Shown: positions 1 to 10,731 of the stretch, piece after piece
How positions within the stretch are numbered: position 1 is the stretch's first letter
Layout of the letters: each line of letters opens with the position of its first letter
Assembly (NCBI GenBank): GCA_033439295.1
Contig: JAVTLE010000007.1
Location: 1,550,001-1,614,000 of the forward strand
Length of the DNA stretch: 64,000 nt
Source: Deuterostichococcus epilithicus
Taxonomy: Eukaryota > Chlorophyta > Trebouxiophyceae > Prasiolales > Stichococcaceae
Reading direction: 5' to 3'
Translations under genes and position numbers: made by a program
Notes under the pieces: generated by a model
Told to the model about the DNA's origin: nothing
The model's input: the letters and a program-made list of their open reading frames with translations, nothing else
Database searches by the model: none

Positions 1-1300
1 GTGACGGCATGTGTTGCCGCCGAATGCGGTCGCTGGTGTGCCTTTTTCTGGATCTCTCTGACAACGTGGAGGCCCCTTCCAATCATGCTTACGCTCTTTC
101 ACTTCGCAGACAAATGCGCGGCGCCCAGGATATTTGCAAGTCTAAAGTGACAGGTGGGTCCCGGCTAGTACTGCGTACACCAGTGCCCGAGCCTGGTGGG
201 ACAAATTGGCCATGCATTGGTAGTCGTGTGCTCTGGACCTCCCTCTCATTTCTTTGAGGAAGATGATTCAAGCACGACTGCATGACGTCCACCGGCGAGG
301 ACGGCAAGCTGCAACCACAGCAATTGCCGGTGCCCCTTGAACATCTCATCTGTGCACCTGCGAACACAGTGTCAACGTGTGACGGTGCCATGCTGCAGCA
401 TGTACCTGGGGCTGAATCTCCAGCAGCAGAGGAGAGGGCCATCGCGCCACGCAAATGCTCGGCCCGTCGAGTTGCGCCGCCAGTCGCGTGGGGCGCGTGT
501 GTGTGCGGCAACTGGGCGGCATGCGGTTGTGAAGGCTTTCCACTGCTGATGGAGGCGTTCACCAGCAACTTCCCTGGCAGCTGGCAGGGGCTGACGGACG
601 ACCACGCTGCAGAGGCCGAAGCTGAGGGAGCAGAGGCACCCAGAGACGTGTGCGCCGGCAGCGGGGTGGGGACAAGTGACCGGCAGGTTGAGCCGCCAGG
701 ATCACAGGGGGAACTGGTATGCCAACTGTCGGTGCTTGACAGGCTGAATTGCGAGTAGACAGGCTCAGCGAGGCGAACACTGCGACCGGCTGCAGTTCGA
801 GATTATGCCGGCCTTCATTTGTAACACCCTCTGATGATGCCAGCCTGCAGAGGTCTGCCGCCTATTGCTGCCGCTGCGCCACACTGAAACGAAAACCGCT
901 TCCACACCATTTGCATACCGCTGTCCTGCTCTCAGGTAGACACGACAGTGGACCACCGTAATTATGCCTCTGAGAATGCATGGCAAACGATACTGCATAT
1001 CATCAGCCATCATTGGCGGCCTTCTACACTTTCATGTCCGCTCTCCTGTAAACCTTTTCAACTTGATCTGGCGCCAGATGTTGGTTGGCTGCACTCAACA
1101 CTTTCCGCCGTGAAAAAACCCGCCTGCATTGCATGTGAAGAAAAGCCGCCATGACCTGAACACCTACTAAGTGCCAGTGCAGATTCGTCACGGTTCACCA
1201 CAAGTAGCACCTGAACCACCCTCGAGACGCACATGCGGAATGCCGAGCATGTCACCTGGAGCCGCAGCGCGACACGCCTGCCGCTGCCGCCTCGAGCGCT
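1..1300. other. left flank, no gene supported
   Basis: Several overlapping open frames of 60-160 codons exist on both strands, the longest being 282-758 on the plus strand and 89-568 on the minus strand. None shows a recognisable domain, and they overlap each other antisense as expected in GC-rich DNA. The stretch could hold the end of a gene that lies outside the window, but I see nothing that decides it. Confidence 0.4.
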
Positions 1301-1516
1301 TCAATCAGAGTGGTCCGACGAGTGCAGGTCGGTTCGAACTGCCGCGGCTGTATCGATCTCTGACTGCAGCTTTCTGATGCGTTTCACGCCGCCCGCCCAT
1401 GAGTACATCTCCCGCAGCAGGTAAGACATCATGCAGAATAGGGCAATCGCAACAAGTGCATGCTCCAGGTTACCCAGCTCCGGGTTAGGATCATCTTGCG
1501 CGATCGATCTGGCCAT
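1301..1516 (-). CDS. possible small single-pass membrane protein
   Basis: A 71-codon frame starts with MARSIAQDDPNPELGNLEH and is followed by a hydrophobic stretch of about 18 residues (ALVAIALFCMMSYLL), then a basic, helix-like tail (GGVKRIRKLQSEIDTAAA). This looks like an acidic N-terminal segment, one membrane helix and a charged C-terminal helix, a shape common in small organelle membrane proteins. I do not recognise the family. It may instead be the last exon of a longer gene, because minus-strand sequence up to about 1760 holds further lysine-rich coding-like frames that could be spliced to it. Start and exon structure are therefore uncertain. Confidence 0.3.
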   Translation of the reverse strand: MARSIAQDDPNPELGNLEHALVAIALFCMMSYLLREMYSWAGGVKRIRKLQSEIDTAAAVRTDLHSSDHSD

Positions 1517-2204
1517 CACTTTCATCTCATGTCGTCCAACGTTCGACGGCAATCGATTGCTCGAGCTTGGCCGATTTCAATCGTTTGAGCCTGTCTTTCC
1601 GCTCGGCGCAAAACGGTTTGCAGCAAAACCAGGCAACCTGTGAAACCAGAGAAGGGCTCCCTGAGCTTTGACTTGCGCATCAATTCTGTCGGATTTGCAC
1701 GGATGACGCATGCACCCCGGTACAGACTCCGCAACTCCACGACTTTGCACATGCACCATGCGACGCCATTACTTTCTGTTGCACATCTTTTGTGTAGAAA
1801 CTTCGTCTTTGTCCGACGGTGTTTGAAGGAGATGCCACGCTCTGTCGTGCCACGGTGCCGTCATTGAGCGCCGTCATTGAGCGCCGCCAAGGGCATGGTA
1901 TGGTGTGCGGGTGCTGACTGGACGTGCGGGCCTCACGGCCGGCTGCCTATCATCAGACCGCATCATCTACTACCCTGCACTCGACACCTAGGACGCTCCG
2001 GCCACTGCAGCAGGGACTGCAGGACACCACCCTGGGCCCTGCACAAGCACTGCGCAACGTTTCATGGGACGAATGGATTGGTGCACGCGGTGCATGCATA
2101 GAGATGACATGCAGCAGTCGGCTGGCAGCGCCGTGACAGTGTCCTCACCTGGCTCTGTGGAGCCGAGTGGCTGATCGATATGGCAATGACGGGCTCCGCT
2201 GCCG
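1517..2204. other. intergenic, nothing recognised
   Basis: This lies between the possible small membrane protein and the stop codon of the ALF4-like gene. It holds only short overlapping frames. It may include an upstream exon of the small membrane protein. Confidence 0.4.
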
Positions 2205-5176
2205 TCAGGCTTGCAGTAGCTCCAATGCCCTCTCGACAGTTTGCAGCAGCCGCAGCATGGCCAACGTGGCTTCAAGATCGCCGCCGCCTGATGTCGCCGC
2301 GAGCCGCTCAGGCTCTGAATTTTCAGGCGGCTCGAGGAGCACCAAGCACCGCTGTGCATGCCACTGCAGCGGCGCCAGCACTTGCGCCACAAGGCTGCCG
2401 CCGCTGATCGAGTCCAGCATCTGCGGTGCAACATCGCCGTCATCAGCACCACGTCTGCACGTTTAGCGTAGCCATTGTCCGTATGTGGAGAGCAAGCCAT
2501 TGGGGCACCGAGGTCCAGACACAGCTCCGCGCCCCGGCTGTTCCACCACAGGCTGAAGGTGGTCGAGTCACAGCTCAGTAGCAGAAGAGACTTGGTGAGC
2601 CTCGCCTGGGGCAGCCGGTCATGTGGGGACGCCTTCAGCAGCAGGAAGCAGACGAGGTTGACGGCGGAGCTCGCCGGCTCGGCCGCCTCCACAAAGTCGC
2701 TCAGCGCCGCGGCAGTGAGACTGCCGCCCGGCAGGGGCAGTCTGCGTCCTTGCGCGCTGCCAGTGCCCTGCAGCGTGACACGCGTGCCGACGAATGGGCA
2801 ACAGCCTGCGAGACTGTGCGGCTCAGAGCATGCACATGAACAGATGATATGCAACTGATCAACTATCATGGTTTTACCTGTGCTCGCGCAGTTCACAGCC
2901 ATCTGCACCATTGCTGCCTCTGTGGAGACTCGACATGCAAGCCGCTGGCCACCCACCGGCAGCAGCTGCAGCACCGCGGCCAGCGTGACCTTGTCGGGCG
3001 GCCAGCGGGCGGCAAAGTGCTCCTTCAGGGTGTGCAGCAGCAGCGCCGACACTGAGGGCACCGGGCAGCCCAGCAGCTGTAGGATGGCTGCCAGCCGGGC
3101 GTCTGCGCGGCAGGCGTGCGCATTTCGAGCCTAGCTTCAGCATGTGAACATAGCCCGGCCAACAGGGGCGCACTGAGGGCAAGCAAAAGCAGCCTGCCTC
3201 TCCGGCACCTCCGACCCAGCTCAGACCTTGCAGGATGCCATCAAAGACGCTCCTGCTCCCATGCGCCTGCTAATTGCTTCTCGTCAGGCATGAGCCACCT
3301 GGCCATGGACTGCTAGCTGCTTCCATCTGGATCGCCAGCGAGGTGGCCTCCAGGGCATTGTCAAAGACATGGGTCCGCCTGAGACGCGTGTCGTCTTCAC
3401 ATGAATTTCGGGTTTCGGGCCCCACCTGGCTCGAGGGCAAGCAGGATGTCTTCTAGGGCGTGAAACACCGCATTGCGCACCCCCGGCGCCGGGTGCGCCA
3501 CCATGGTCTGTACCAGCAGCTGCGCGGCGTGCAGCACCGCGCCGAGCACCGCGCCGCTCGCAAGCTGGCCGGTTGTGCGGACGCCGGCGGCCGCCGCCGA
3601 CATCAGCGCCAGCGACGCCAGGCCGCACGCCTCGCTCTGCCGCTCTGCGGCCGCTGCCAGCAGCGTCTGCACAGGAGAAGCGCACACCCCTATTTCAGAC
3701 TGAAGGCTGAGCCGCACAGCCAGAAACAGCCAAAAGCCAGCAGGCGGTCCTCTGGGCGTGGACTCTGCACACTGAGCAGCAGTTGCACACGCAGGTCTGC
3801 CGAGATGCAGGGGAAGGATCCGCAGGCTGGAGCGGAGTCAAGAGGGGAACACCTCCGCTGTCGCGAGCGCCAAGTCGAGCTGCGCATCCGCCCCGTCCGG
3901 CTTCTGCAGGCGCCACCCCTCTGGCGTGCAGTATGCGACGGTCACCGCCGCCGCAGCGCCGAGGCTGGCGGCGTCGCCCGGCCCGCCCTCCTCTTCTGCC
4001 TCTTGCAGCGCCGCAGCACGCGCTGCCAGCGCCTCGCAGGAGTCAATGCCCAGCGCCGGCAGCGCCTCCAGCTGGCCGTCGGCGATGTCTGCCAGGACCG
4101 CAGGCTGCAGCAGCCGCGCCAGCGAGGCAGGCGCGCCGGCGGTCGCCGCCGGGCCCACGTCGCGGCTGCCGGCGGCGGAGGACGCCAGGAGGCAGGCGCC
4201 CAAAAGAGCGACGGCGAAATCGGCCAGGTGCGCGCGCAGCATCGCCGCCTCTGCTGCATCCGGCACGCCGGACACTGCTGCGGCGGCCTGATGCGTGAAC
4301 CGCCGCAGGTCATGTGCTAGGCGCGCGGGCTCGGCAGGCTGTGCGGGGGCGCCGGCAGCCGCGCCAGCATCGCCGCTGCCGCTGGCGCCTGCGCGACTGC
4401 TTTCACTGCAGGCGACGCTGCTGCTGTGCCCCACCGCAATGGGGGGCGTGGCCGATGCTGCTGCTGCGGCCACGCTGCTGGAGATGGCCGACTGCGCCAC
4501 GTCCAGTACCACGCCCAGTGCATCGTCCAGGAAGCGTCGCCGCTGCCGCGTCATGGCAGCAAACGCCACTGCCAACGCCGCCAGGCACATGCCGTCTGCA
4601 GCCTCCCATGGCCGGTGACGCAGTCTGTGCTGGAAGCAACGCGACGTAAGGTGACTGCCGGATTGCTCCTCAGGATTGCCGCCACGACATGACATCAGCA
4701 GGCGCAAGGGCGACGCTATATGCAACACTCAGATGTGATGCCACATAGACGAGTAGCAAAACAGAGGGGTTTGCAACGAGAGAGTTGAAACGATCCTACC
4801 CGACATGGCGGCCCAGGCAGGCCAGCAGCATGATGCCGGCCTCGCGCGGGCTGCAGCGCGCAAAGTGCTCCACCAGTGCCGTCGCCAAGCGCTCGCATGG
4901 AGGGCTCAGATTGGACAGGCTGGCGAGCGGCTCGAGCGCCTCCGTCATGATGGCATCAATTACAGCGTCATTGCTGCTCTCTTGTGATGGCGTCTGCGGC
5001 TCGTTGCTGCTCCCCGCATGCGGCAGCAGCCGCTGATATAGTGATTCCAGCAGCCGCCTCGCATGGCTATCGTCATTCCTGCATGCTTCTATGGCACGGG
5101 CGATGGCTTCAACATGTGTCTGTGCATCCTGGCCGTCGCCAAGTGCTCTCCCGAGACCGTCCAATGTTTCGTCCAT
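2205..5176 (-). CDS. ALF4: ALF4/glomulin family protein
   Basis: Six exons join in phase into a 637-residue protein: 4800-5176, 3853-4624, 3426-3666, 2957-3102, 2606-2767 and 2205-2420. Arabidopsis ALF4 is of similar length as I recall it. Family features are an acidic N-terminus, the segment CSPREAGIMLLACLGRHV (compare CSPRDML in ALF4), a long helical middle, and a C-terminal repeat region with GCPVPSVSALLLHTLKEHF (compare CPYPS in glomulin). Glomulin/ALF4 binds RBX1 and restrains cullin-RING ubiquitin ligases; in plants it controls lateral root founder divisions. Exon 2 carries an alanine/serine-rich algal insertion. The last intron needs a GC donor (after the CAG ending at 2606). The start is the first ATG of the open frame. 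It is head-to-head with the MTFP1 gene. Confidence 0.85.
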
Positions 5177-5761
5177 AGGTTCACGCCCCTCTTTTGCGAG
5201 CAGCAGTGTCAGCCAGGGTCAATATTCATAAGAACTGAAATTTTATGAGCTGGCACCATCGAAGAGCATGCGCCAGTTTCCAGCGCAAGTCTTCTCGGTC
5301 TTCAAACAGGTCACGTAAGGTGACGTTACTACCGAGTTTGCTGGCCATCCATTCTGCAAGTTGCGAAGCTCTGCCGGCCGGATTGGCGTGCGTATAAAGT
5401 TTTGTTGCTGAATTTATTGTTCGCTGCTAAGTACGGAGTCGGCAGCCACTGCTGCTCAGCGTAGACTGTTTCGAGTTGCGCCCTAGCGCAGACAGAAGCG
5501 TTTTCAGGGAAACCGAACCTGCACGCCATGCACACTTCTAAGGGTTGCATGCATGGCCAAAGGTGATTGTCCAAGATCCTCCTGACTTCATATCGTCTGT
5601 TTCTGGCACTTTCAGGATCTTACGAGCCTTGTGTTTCGGTTTGCGGGGTGCCCTGCAGGCTAATTCCATGACTTCTCGGTGTGTGCGGCAGGCTCTTGCC
5701 AGCTCCTGGCGCAGGCCAGCACGTCAGGGCGCGGGCATGCAGCCAGCCTGTTACACGGTGC
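5177..5761. promoter_or_regulatory. shared upstream region of ALF4 and MTFP1
   Basis: 585 bp separate the two divergent start codons. The stretch is richer in A+T than the flanking coding DNA, as expected for a promoter, but I could not assign a specific TATA or other element. 5' untranslated exons may lie here. Confidence 0.4.
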
Positions 5762-7904
5762 ATGAGTCACCGCAGCGAGGGCGGCCCGGGCCCGCAGAGC
5801 GCCAAGGCCACGCGGGAGTGCGGAGACGACTTCCCCAACGAGAGCCTGCAGCTCAACGCCGAGGACGGCCTGTTTCCCAGGTACGAGAGCTTTCCGGTTC
5901 AGGTTTTGTGGCGTCGCAGCGCATGCTGATCTGCGGCAGTACTGCAGCAGCAAATCCCCAGCAATGGTATGATCATTTACGATCATACAAGCCGGCCAGC
6001 TGTGCTGTAACACTCTTCGCAGCCGTGTATACTCGCACATGCGCAGACTTGAACATGAACCGTTGCCGCTGCGCAGGCGGCAACCGGGCGACTTCCCAGC
6101 GGTCGCTGTCAAGCCTTCAATAGCGCGGCGCCTGCAGAACGCGGTGTCCGCGCTGACGAACGGCGCGGTGGCAGAGGCGGTGCCAGGGGAGACCACTTCC
6201 GCTGCGCCGGTCGTGCCGGCGGTCACAGGGGAGCCGGCAGAGTATGACCCGCTGCGGGATGGCCCATTGCGCTACCTCGGCTATGCCAACGAGGTGAGGG
6301 TAGTTTAGGGTTTAGGGTTCAGGGCAAGTGGAACAGACGAGTGGAGTCCATTGGAATCAATTCGAGTCGGTGCGAGTCGGCCCTCTGATGTATGGCCCGG
6401 TGCGCTGCCTTAACCGCTTTAACCAGCTGGGGTTGGTGGCATGTCGCAAGTGGAGTCCAGTGAAGTCCAGCCTCAGTTTGAGGGTAGGCTGCAACCATCT
6501 GACGGTGGACCTGGCCACTGCCACAGCAGAGAGTTGCCTGTGCGACCTGAAGCCACACGACGGTCGGGTGCCGAGCACTGGGGTGGTGCAGAGCCACCCT
6601 GGTCAGCCTTGTGTGGAGGCCGGGGCGCACACGGCACGCGGCATTGGAGCCTGGTGCAGGAGCAGGCAAGAGCTGCGCCGGCGGACGGCATGGCTAAACC
6701 CTGCCTGTGCGCCCGCAGTGCGGCGAGGCGTTTGCGGCGTGGCTGCCGCCCTTCGGCGTGCCGCTGTCCTACGGCGTCGCCATCTCCTATGTCCTGGTGG
6801 ACACCTTCGACAAGTGGGCGCGCGCGCGGAGGCAGGCCAAGGAGGAGCTGGACTCCATTGCCCTGGACCCTGCCGTCAACGAGGGCCGGTGTGCATCTCG
6901 TGCTGTCTTGTTCTATGTGCGCCCCAGACGAGGGCCGGTGCACATATCGTGCTGTCTTGTTCTATGTGCGCCCCTTGCATTCATCAAAGATGGGCTGGCT
7001 CCTGTCAAAAGGTCTCGCCGTCAACGAGCGCCGGTGCGCAATCTGCCCCCAACACCCCCCCCCGGGGTGTCGGATTTCGCTGCTTATGTCCGAGCTATGG
7101 CGAAGATCATTGCGGATGACGAGAAGATCTGGGAGTGTCTGAGCACGAGGTCGAGCTGCAGCGCTTCCACTGCAAGAATGTGCAGTGTGGCGCAGTACAC
7201 CTCGCTGCCAGACGGCAGATAATGTCTGCCTTTGAACTGCCGCGAACTTTGTCACTCTGATCCGGGCGCAGGCTGGTGAACATGCTGGCGGCGGAGCGCG
7301 CGGTCGACACCGTCGTGTGGCAGCTGGCGGCCTCCGTCGCGATCCCGGGTTACACCATCCACACCGTGGTGGCCATCGCGCACGCGGGCCTGGCTCAGCT
7401 GGAGGTGACCGAGCAGCTGCAGGCAGGCTTCGCTGCCGCCGCGCCAGCGGTGGGCACCACTGCCGAGGTCCTGGCGGCGCTGTTCGACAAGTCGCTGCCG
7501 ACCATGATCGGTGCGTGACGGGGGGGGCTGTGGTGCCGCTCTGCATCGTCGATGCTCGTGAGCCACAATGCCTGTACACACTGGCGCGAGCCGGTTTCCC
7601 ACACAAAAAGTGCTTGCAGGCCAGCGGGAGGCTTCGGCAGGCGAAGGCGTGGCGCGTACAGACATCTCTGCATCTTGAGAACGCACCCTCAACTTGTAAA
7701 CAAGCTCACGTCCTGCCCTCGCGCGCAGGCCTGGCGGCCATCCCCTTCATCGTGCACCCCATCGACGAGGGCGTGCACGCGATCATGAACGTGAGCCTGC
7801 GACCTGCGGTCAAAAAGTTCCTGTGCGGACCGGGGCAGGGCGGCCTCGCCGGCCTTGCACTGTGCGCGGACTGCAACAAGGAGGAGTGCGAGATCGAGGA
7901 ATAG
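5762..7904 (+). CDS. MTFP1: mitochondrial fission process protein 1
   Basis: Five exons (5762-5880, 6077-6293, 6719-6888, 7272-7510, 7729-7904) join in phase to 306 residues. The MTP18 family core is clear: DGPLRYLGYANECGEAF, then VPLSYGVAISYVLVDTFDK, then ASVAIPGYTIHTVVAIA and LAAIPFIVHPIDEGVHAIM. In animals MTFP1/MTP18 is an inner mitochondrial membrane protein that promotes fission; the three or so hydrophobic segments fit. The chosen ATG is the first in the open frame; the first 70 residues are poorly conserved and could hold a targeting signal. The C-terminus is unusual, with a cysteine-containing tail ending CNKEECEIEE. Intron 3 contains duplicated copies of the exon 3 donor region. Confidence 0.9.
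6303..6325 (+). repeat. short telomere-like repeat in an intron
   Basis: Two TTTAGGG units and a TTCAGGG variant lie about 10 bp after the donor of MTFP1 intron 2. TTTAGGG is the plant and Chlorella-type telomere repeat. A related CCCTAAACCCT stands at about 10933-10943 in a CSN1 intron. Confidence 0.8.
6881..7035 (+). repeat. tandem copies of an exon 3 end plus donor
   Basis: The last bases of MTFP1 exon 3 and the first part of the intron (6881-6925) are repeated almost exactly at 6930-6974. A third, diverged copy of the exon edge, GCCGTCAACGAGCGCCG followed by GTGCGC, lies at 7018-7035. Each copy keeps a GT donor. Confidence 0.85.
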
Positions 7905-8833
7905 GCCCTCGACCTGGTTCGCACTGGGGCTGCCGGCGGGCAGCTTCCGAGGGCGGCTGCGGACGGATGGGAAAGCCGCCCAGCAGCAACTCCCTGTCGC
8001 CTGTGCGCCGTGGGCTGACGGCAGCTCGGCGTCGCTTGGGCGCAAGGCCTCGCGCCATGTGTGCGCCTGTGGCATGTTGACCGCTGGATGCGCTTTCGTC
8101 TGCTGCGGCGGAATCTGTAGCCGTAGCCGGTGGAGCACTGCTGCCGGGCAGCATGCCGTAGGCAGCCTTAAGCCGTGGCGCCACTGCCGCGTATTCCATT
8201 GCTTGAGATTTATGCGGAGGTGGTTGCTGTTTGCATCTCAGAAATCGGGAGTCGCTTGTACAGAGTGCATTGGATTGTCGGAGACAATGAGCGAATTCGT
8301 TGGGTGTAGGTAGGTCCTGCTGCGCTGCTGCTAAGCGGAGGTTGCGCAGCTCGAGCTTGATTCCTGGAGGTTTGTTGTTGGAGTATGTGACCATACTTCT
8401 TGCAGGCTTTTGTGAATGGGGACGCCTGCGACGCCTGCCAGCATCGGCCATGCACCTTGTTTGTGACAACAGCACTGCACATTCGGATGCGGCTCATCAA
8501 AATCCGCTTCGCTGTGATCGGTATACCGAACATAGATGTGCTGCTTACGGTCTCACTGCCCACTCGTTTCGACAGCCACCGCACTCGGCAGTGCTTTGAC
8601 AACCAGATCCTCCTGGCAGGCTTAAGTCCGGAGATGAAGTGGCAATCTTGCAGGGTTGCCATGCCCAAGAAGCCTGCGTCGGTTGCACGCATGCCCCCGT
8701 TCAAATCGGCCTGGCAAGCGCAAGGGGCCGCCTAGACCCCGCTCAGACACGGCGCGGGGCCACAGCTGCGCGAGGCGCGAGTGCCTGAAGGCCTCAAGGT
8801 GGTTGATCTACAGGGAGATCCATGCGCCGGCAC
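7905..8833. other. convergent 3' intergenic region
   Basis: This 929 bp stretch lies between the stop codons of MTFP1 and CSN1 and should hold both 3' untranslated regions. I see no coding signal in it. Confidence 0.5.
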
Positions 8834-10683
8834 TCAGGCGAGGCGCTCGGCCATGGCGGCGCGGGGGGCGCGCGTCGCGGTGGGCCGCTGCGTGAAGTCG
8901 TGCCGCTGCAGGTTGGCGCGCAGCAAGATGCTCTTCGTGTTGCGGAGGTACTCATCCCCTGCGGCAGCACACGTCGTGGCCTCCATGCATGTGGTGCAAG
9001 GCCCCTGGCATGACGGCATGGCAACGTTCTATGGAGAGGAGAAAAGAGATGCATTGGTGTGCAGAGTACAGCGATGCGGAGCTGCTGCGGCTGCTGACGG
9101 GCGGTGCCAAAGGGCGGCCTGCAGTGACCGTGGCAACTGCAGCCGCAGGCAGAGGGAGGGCTCGTGTGATAGCAGTTGGTTCAGCCCTGCAATAACAGCA
9201 ATTTCGGCCGGTCCCGCGGCCCAGCTCTTCCACACAGACATGGCTTCCAGCGCGGACCCTGGAAACCCAAAACCCTACCAGCCCGCAGGGCGGTCTGGAA
9301 AGTGGTGGTGCGGGTGTCGGAGCGGCGGGCATACAGCACGCCGGAGTGCGCGTCGATGCGCGCCGCCACCCGGTCGCCCACGATCAGCGCCTCCAGCTCC
9401 TTCTGCAGCTCCCTGCAACACGGGAAAGATTCATGACATTGGACATGGCACGCTCACAAGCATCTGCATACCCGCCTGTGCGGATGCAGAGCTTTCCCGG
9501 CGCAGCCCCCTGTGGCTGATGACTGCCCCGAACCTGCGGCTCGGGCAGGCGTCCCCACTCCACGGGCTGCCTCCCTCTCAGGAATCTCTGCGACATCATG
9601 GGCTCGAGACCAATGCCCCTACGTCCGCGTGCGGCCTCGCTCTGCCTTTGCTTACGCGCTTAATGTGTCGCGGCCTGACATCGGATCATGTCATCATCGT
9701 GTCTTGACCATGTCATGACCGAGAGTGCAGGACTACTGTGGCAGTTGCAGCCAGTTGCATTCCTCTGCTTCGCGGCCATGCACCGGCCATGCACATGGCC
9801 ATGAATGTCCTGCTGGACCTCCTCGTCAAGCACCCAGCCAGCCAGCTGCCACATCAGCACTCGACGATCCGGCAGCCGATGCTCGGTGTTGTCGGTGGCA
9901 GTGAGAATTCCTACACAAGCACACATCGGAGCTCACCCAACGCTAGTGGCGAAGGCGGTGGCCATGGTGGCCAGGCTGACGGAGGTGAAGGGCGTGACGT
10001 ACTGTATGAGCGCCTTGCTGCGGATTGCCGCGTACAGCGCCTCCAGGTGCGGCTGCAGGAACAGGCAGACCCCAGGGGTCAAGACACTCGTTTGCTTCCA
10101 CAGCTGAGACACGGCCGGCAGGCCACCGCCAAAGCCGCAGGGCCTCAGGCCTGCATCAGCGTCCGGCCGCGCCTTTGGCAATCCGTGCTGCGCTCCACTG
10201 GATAGCACTGCGCGGGACGCATAGCCAGGCGACAGCATGCGACCTTGAGGCAGTTGTGTCGAGTGCGCGTTGCCAATAAGGATCTCTCCTGCATGCAGCG
10301 GCACGGTGCCCGGCAGGGGAGCGGCGGCGTGACGCCAGCGCCCCGGAACGGCGAATCCAACCCGAAAGTGCGACGTATGACATCAGGGTGGCCCTCCAAA
10401 CGTGCAGGGCTCACTTGCAGGGCGCCTCAGGCGGCAGGCAGGCAGGGCGTTTCGGGGCGCTGGGGGAGTCACCTGCAGGTGGAAGTCCAGCGCCAGGTAG
10501 GGCTTGAGCGCCTCTAGGTGCTGAAGGCACGCCGCGTAGCGGGAGCCGTAGAACGCGTGCACCGTCTCCCGCACCTTCGCAACGAGGGTTCAGGGCTCTG
10601 GGCCCATGGTAAGCAGGACGTGCCCCAGGTCGTGCGGCGCCGCCCCTCGACGCCGCATCTCGGTGCTGGCCTGGGCACAGGGG

Positions 10684-10731
<48 letters not shown>

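Noticed and set aside
282-758. 158-codon plus-strand frame at the left edge
   Set aside because: It has no family match, an overlapping antisense frame of equal length, and no clear splice links.
1988-3061. 357-codon minus-strand open frame
   Set aside because: It covers parts of ALF4 exons 4 and 5 but reads through introns. Only the pieces in the spliced model match the family.
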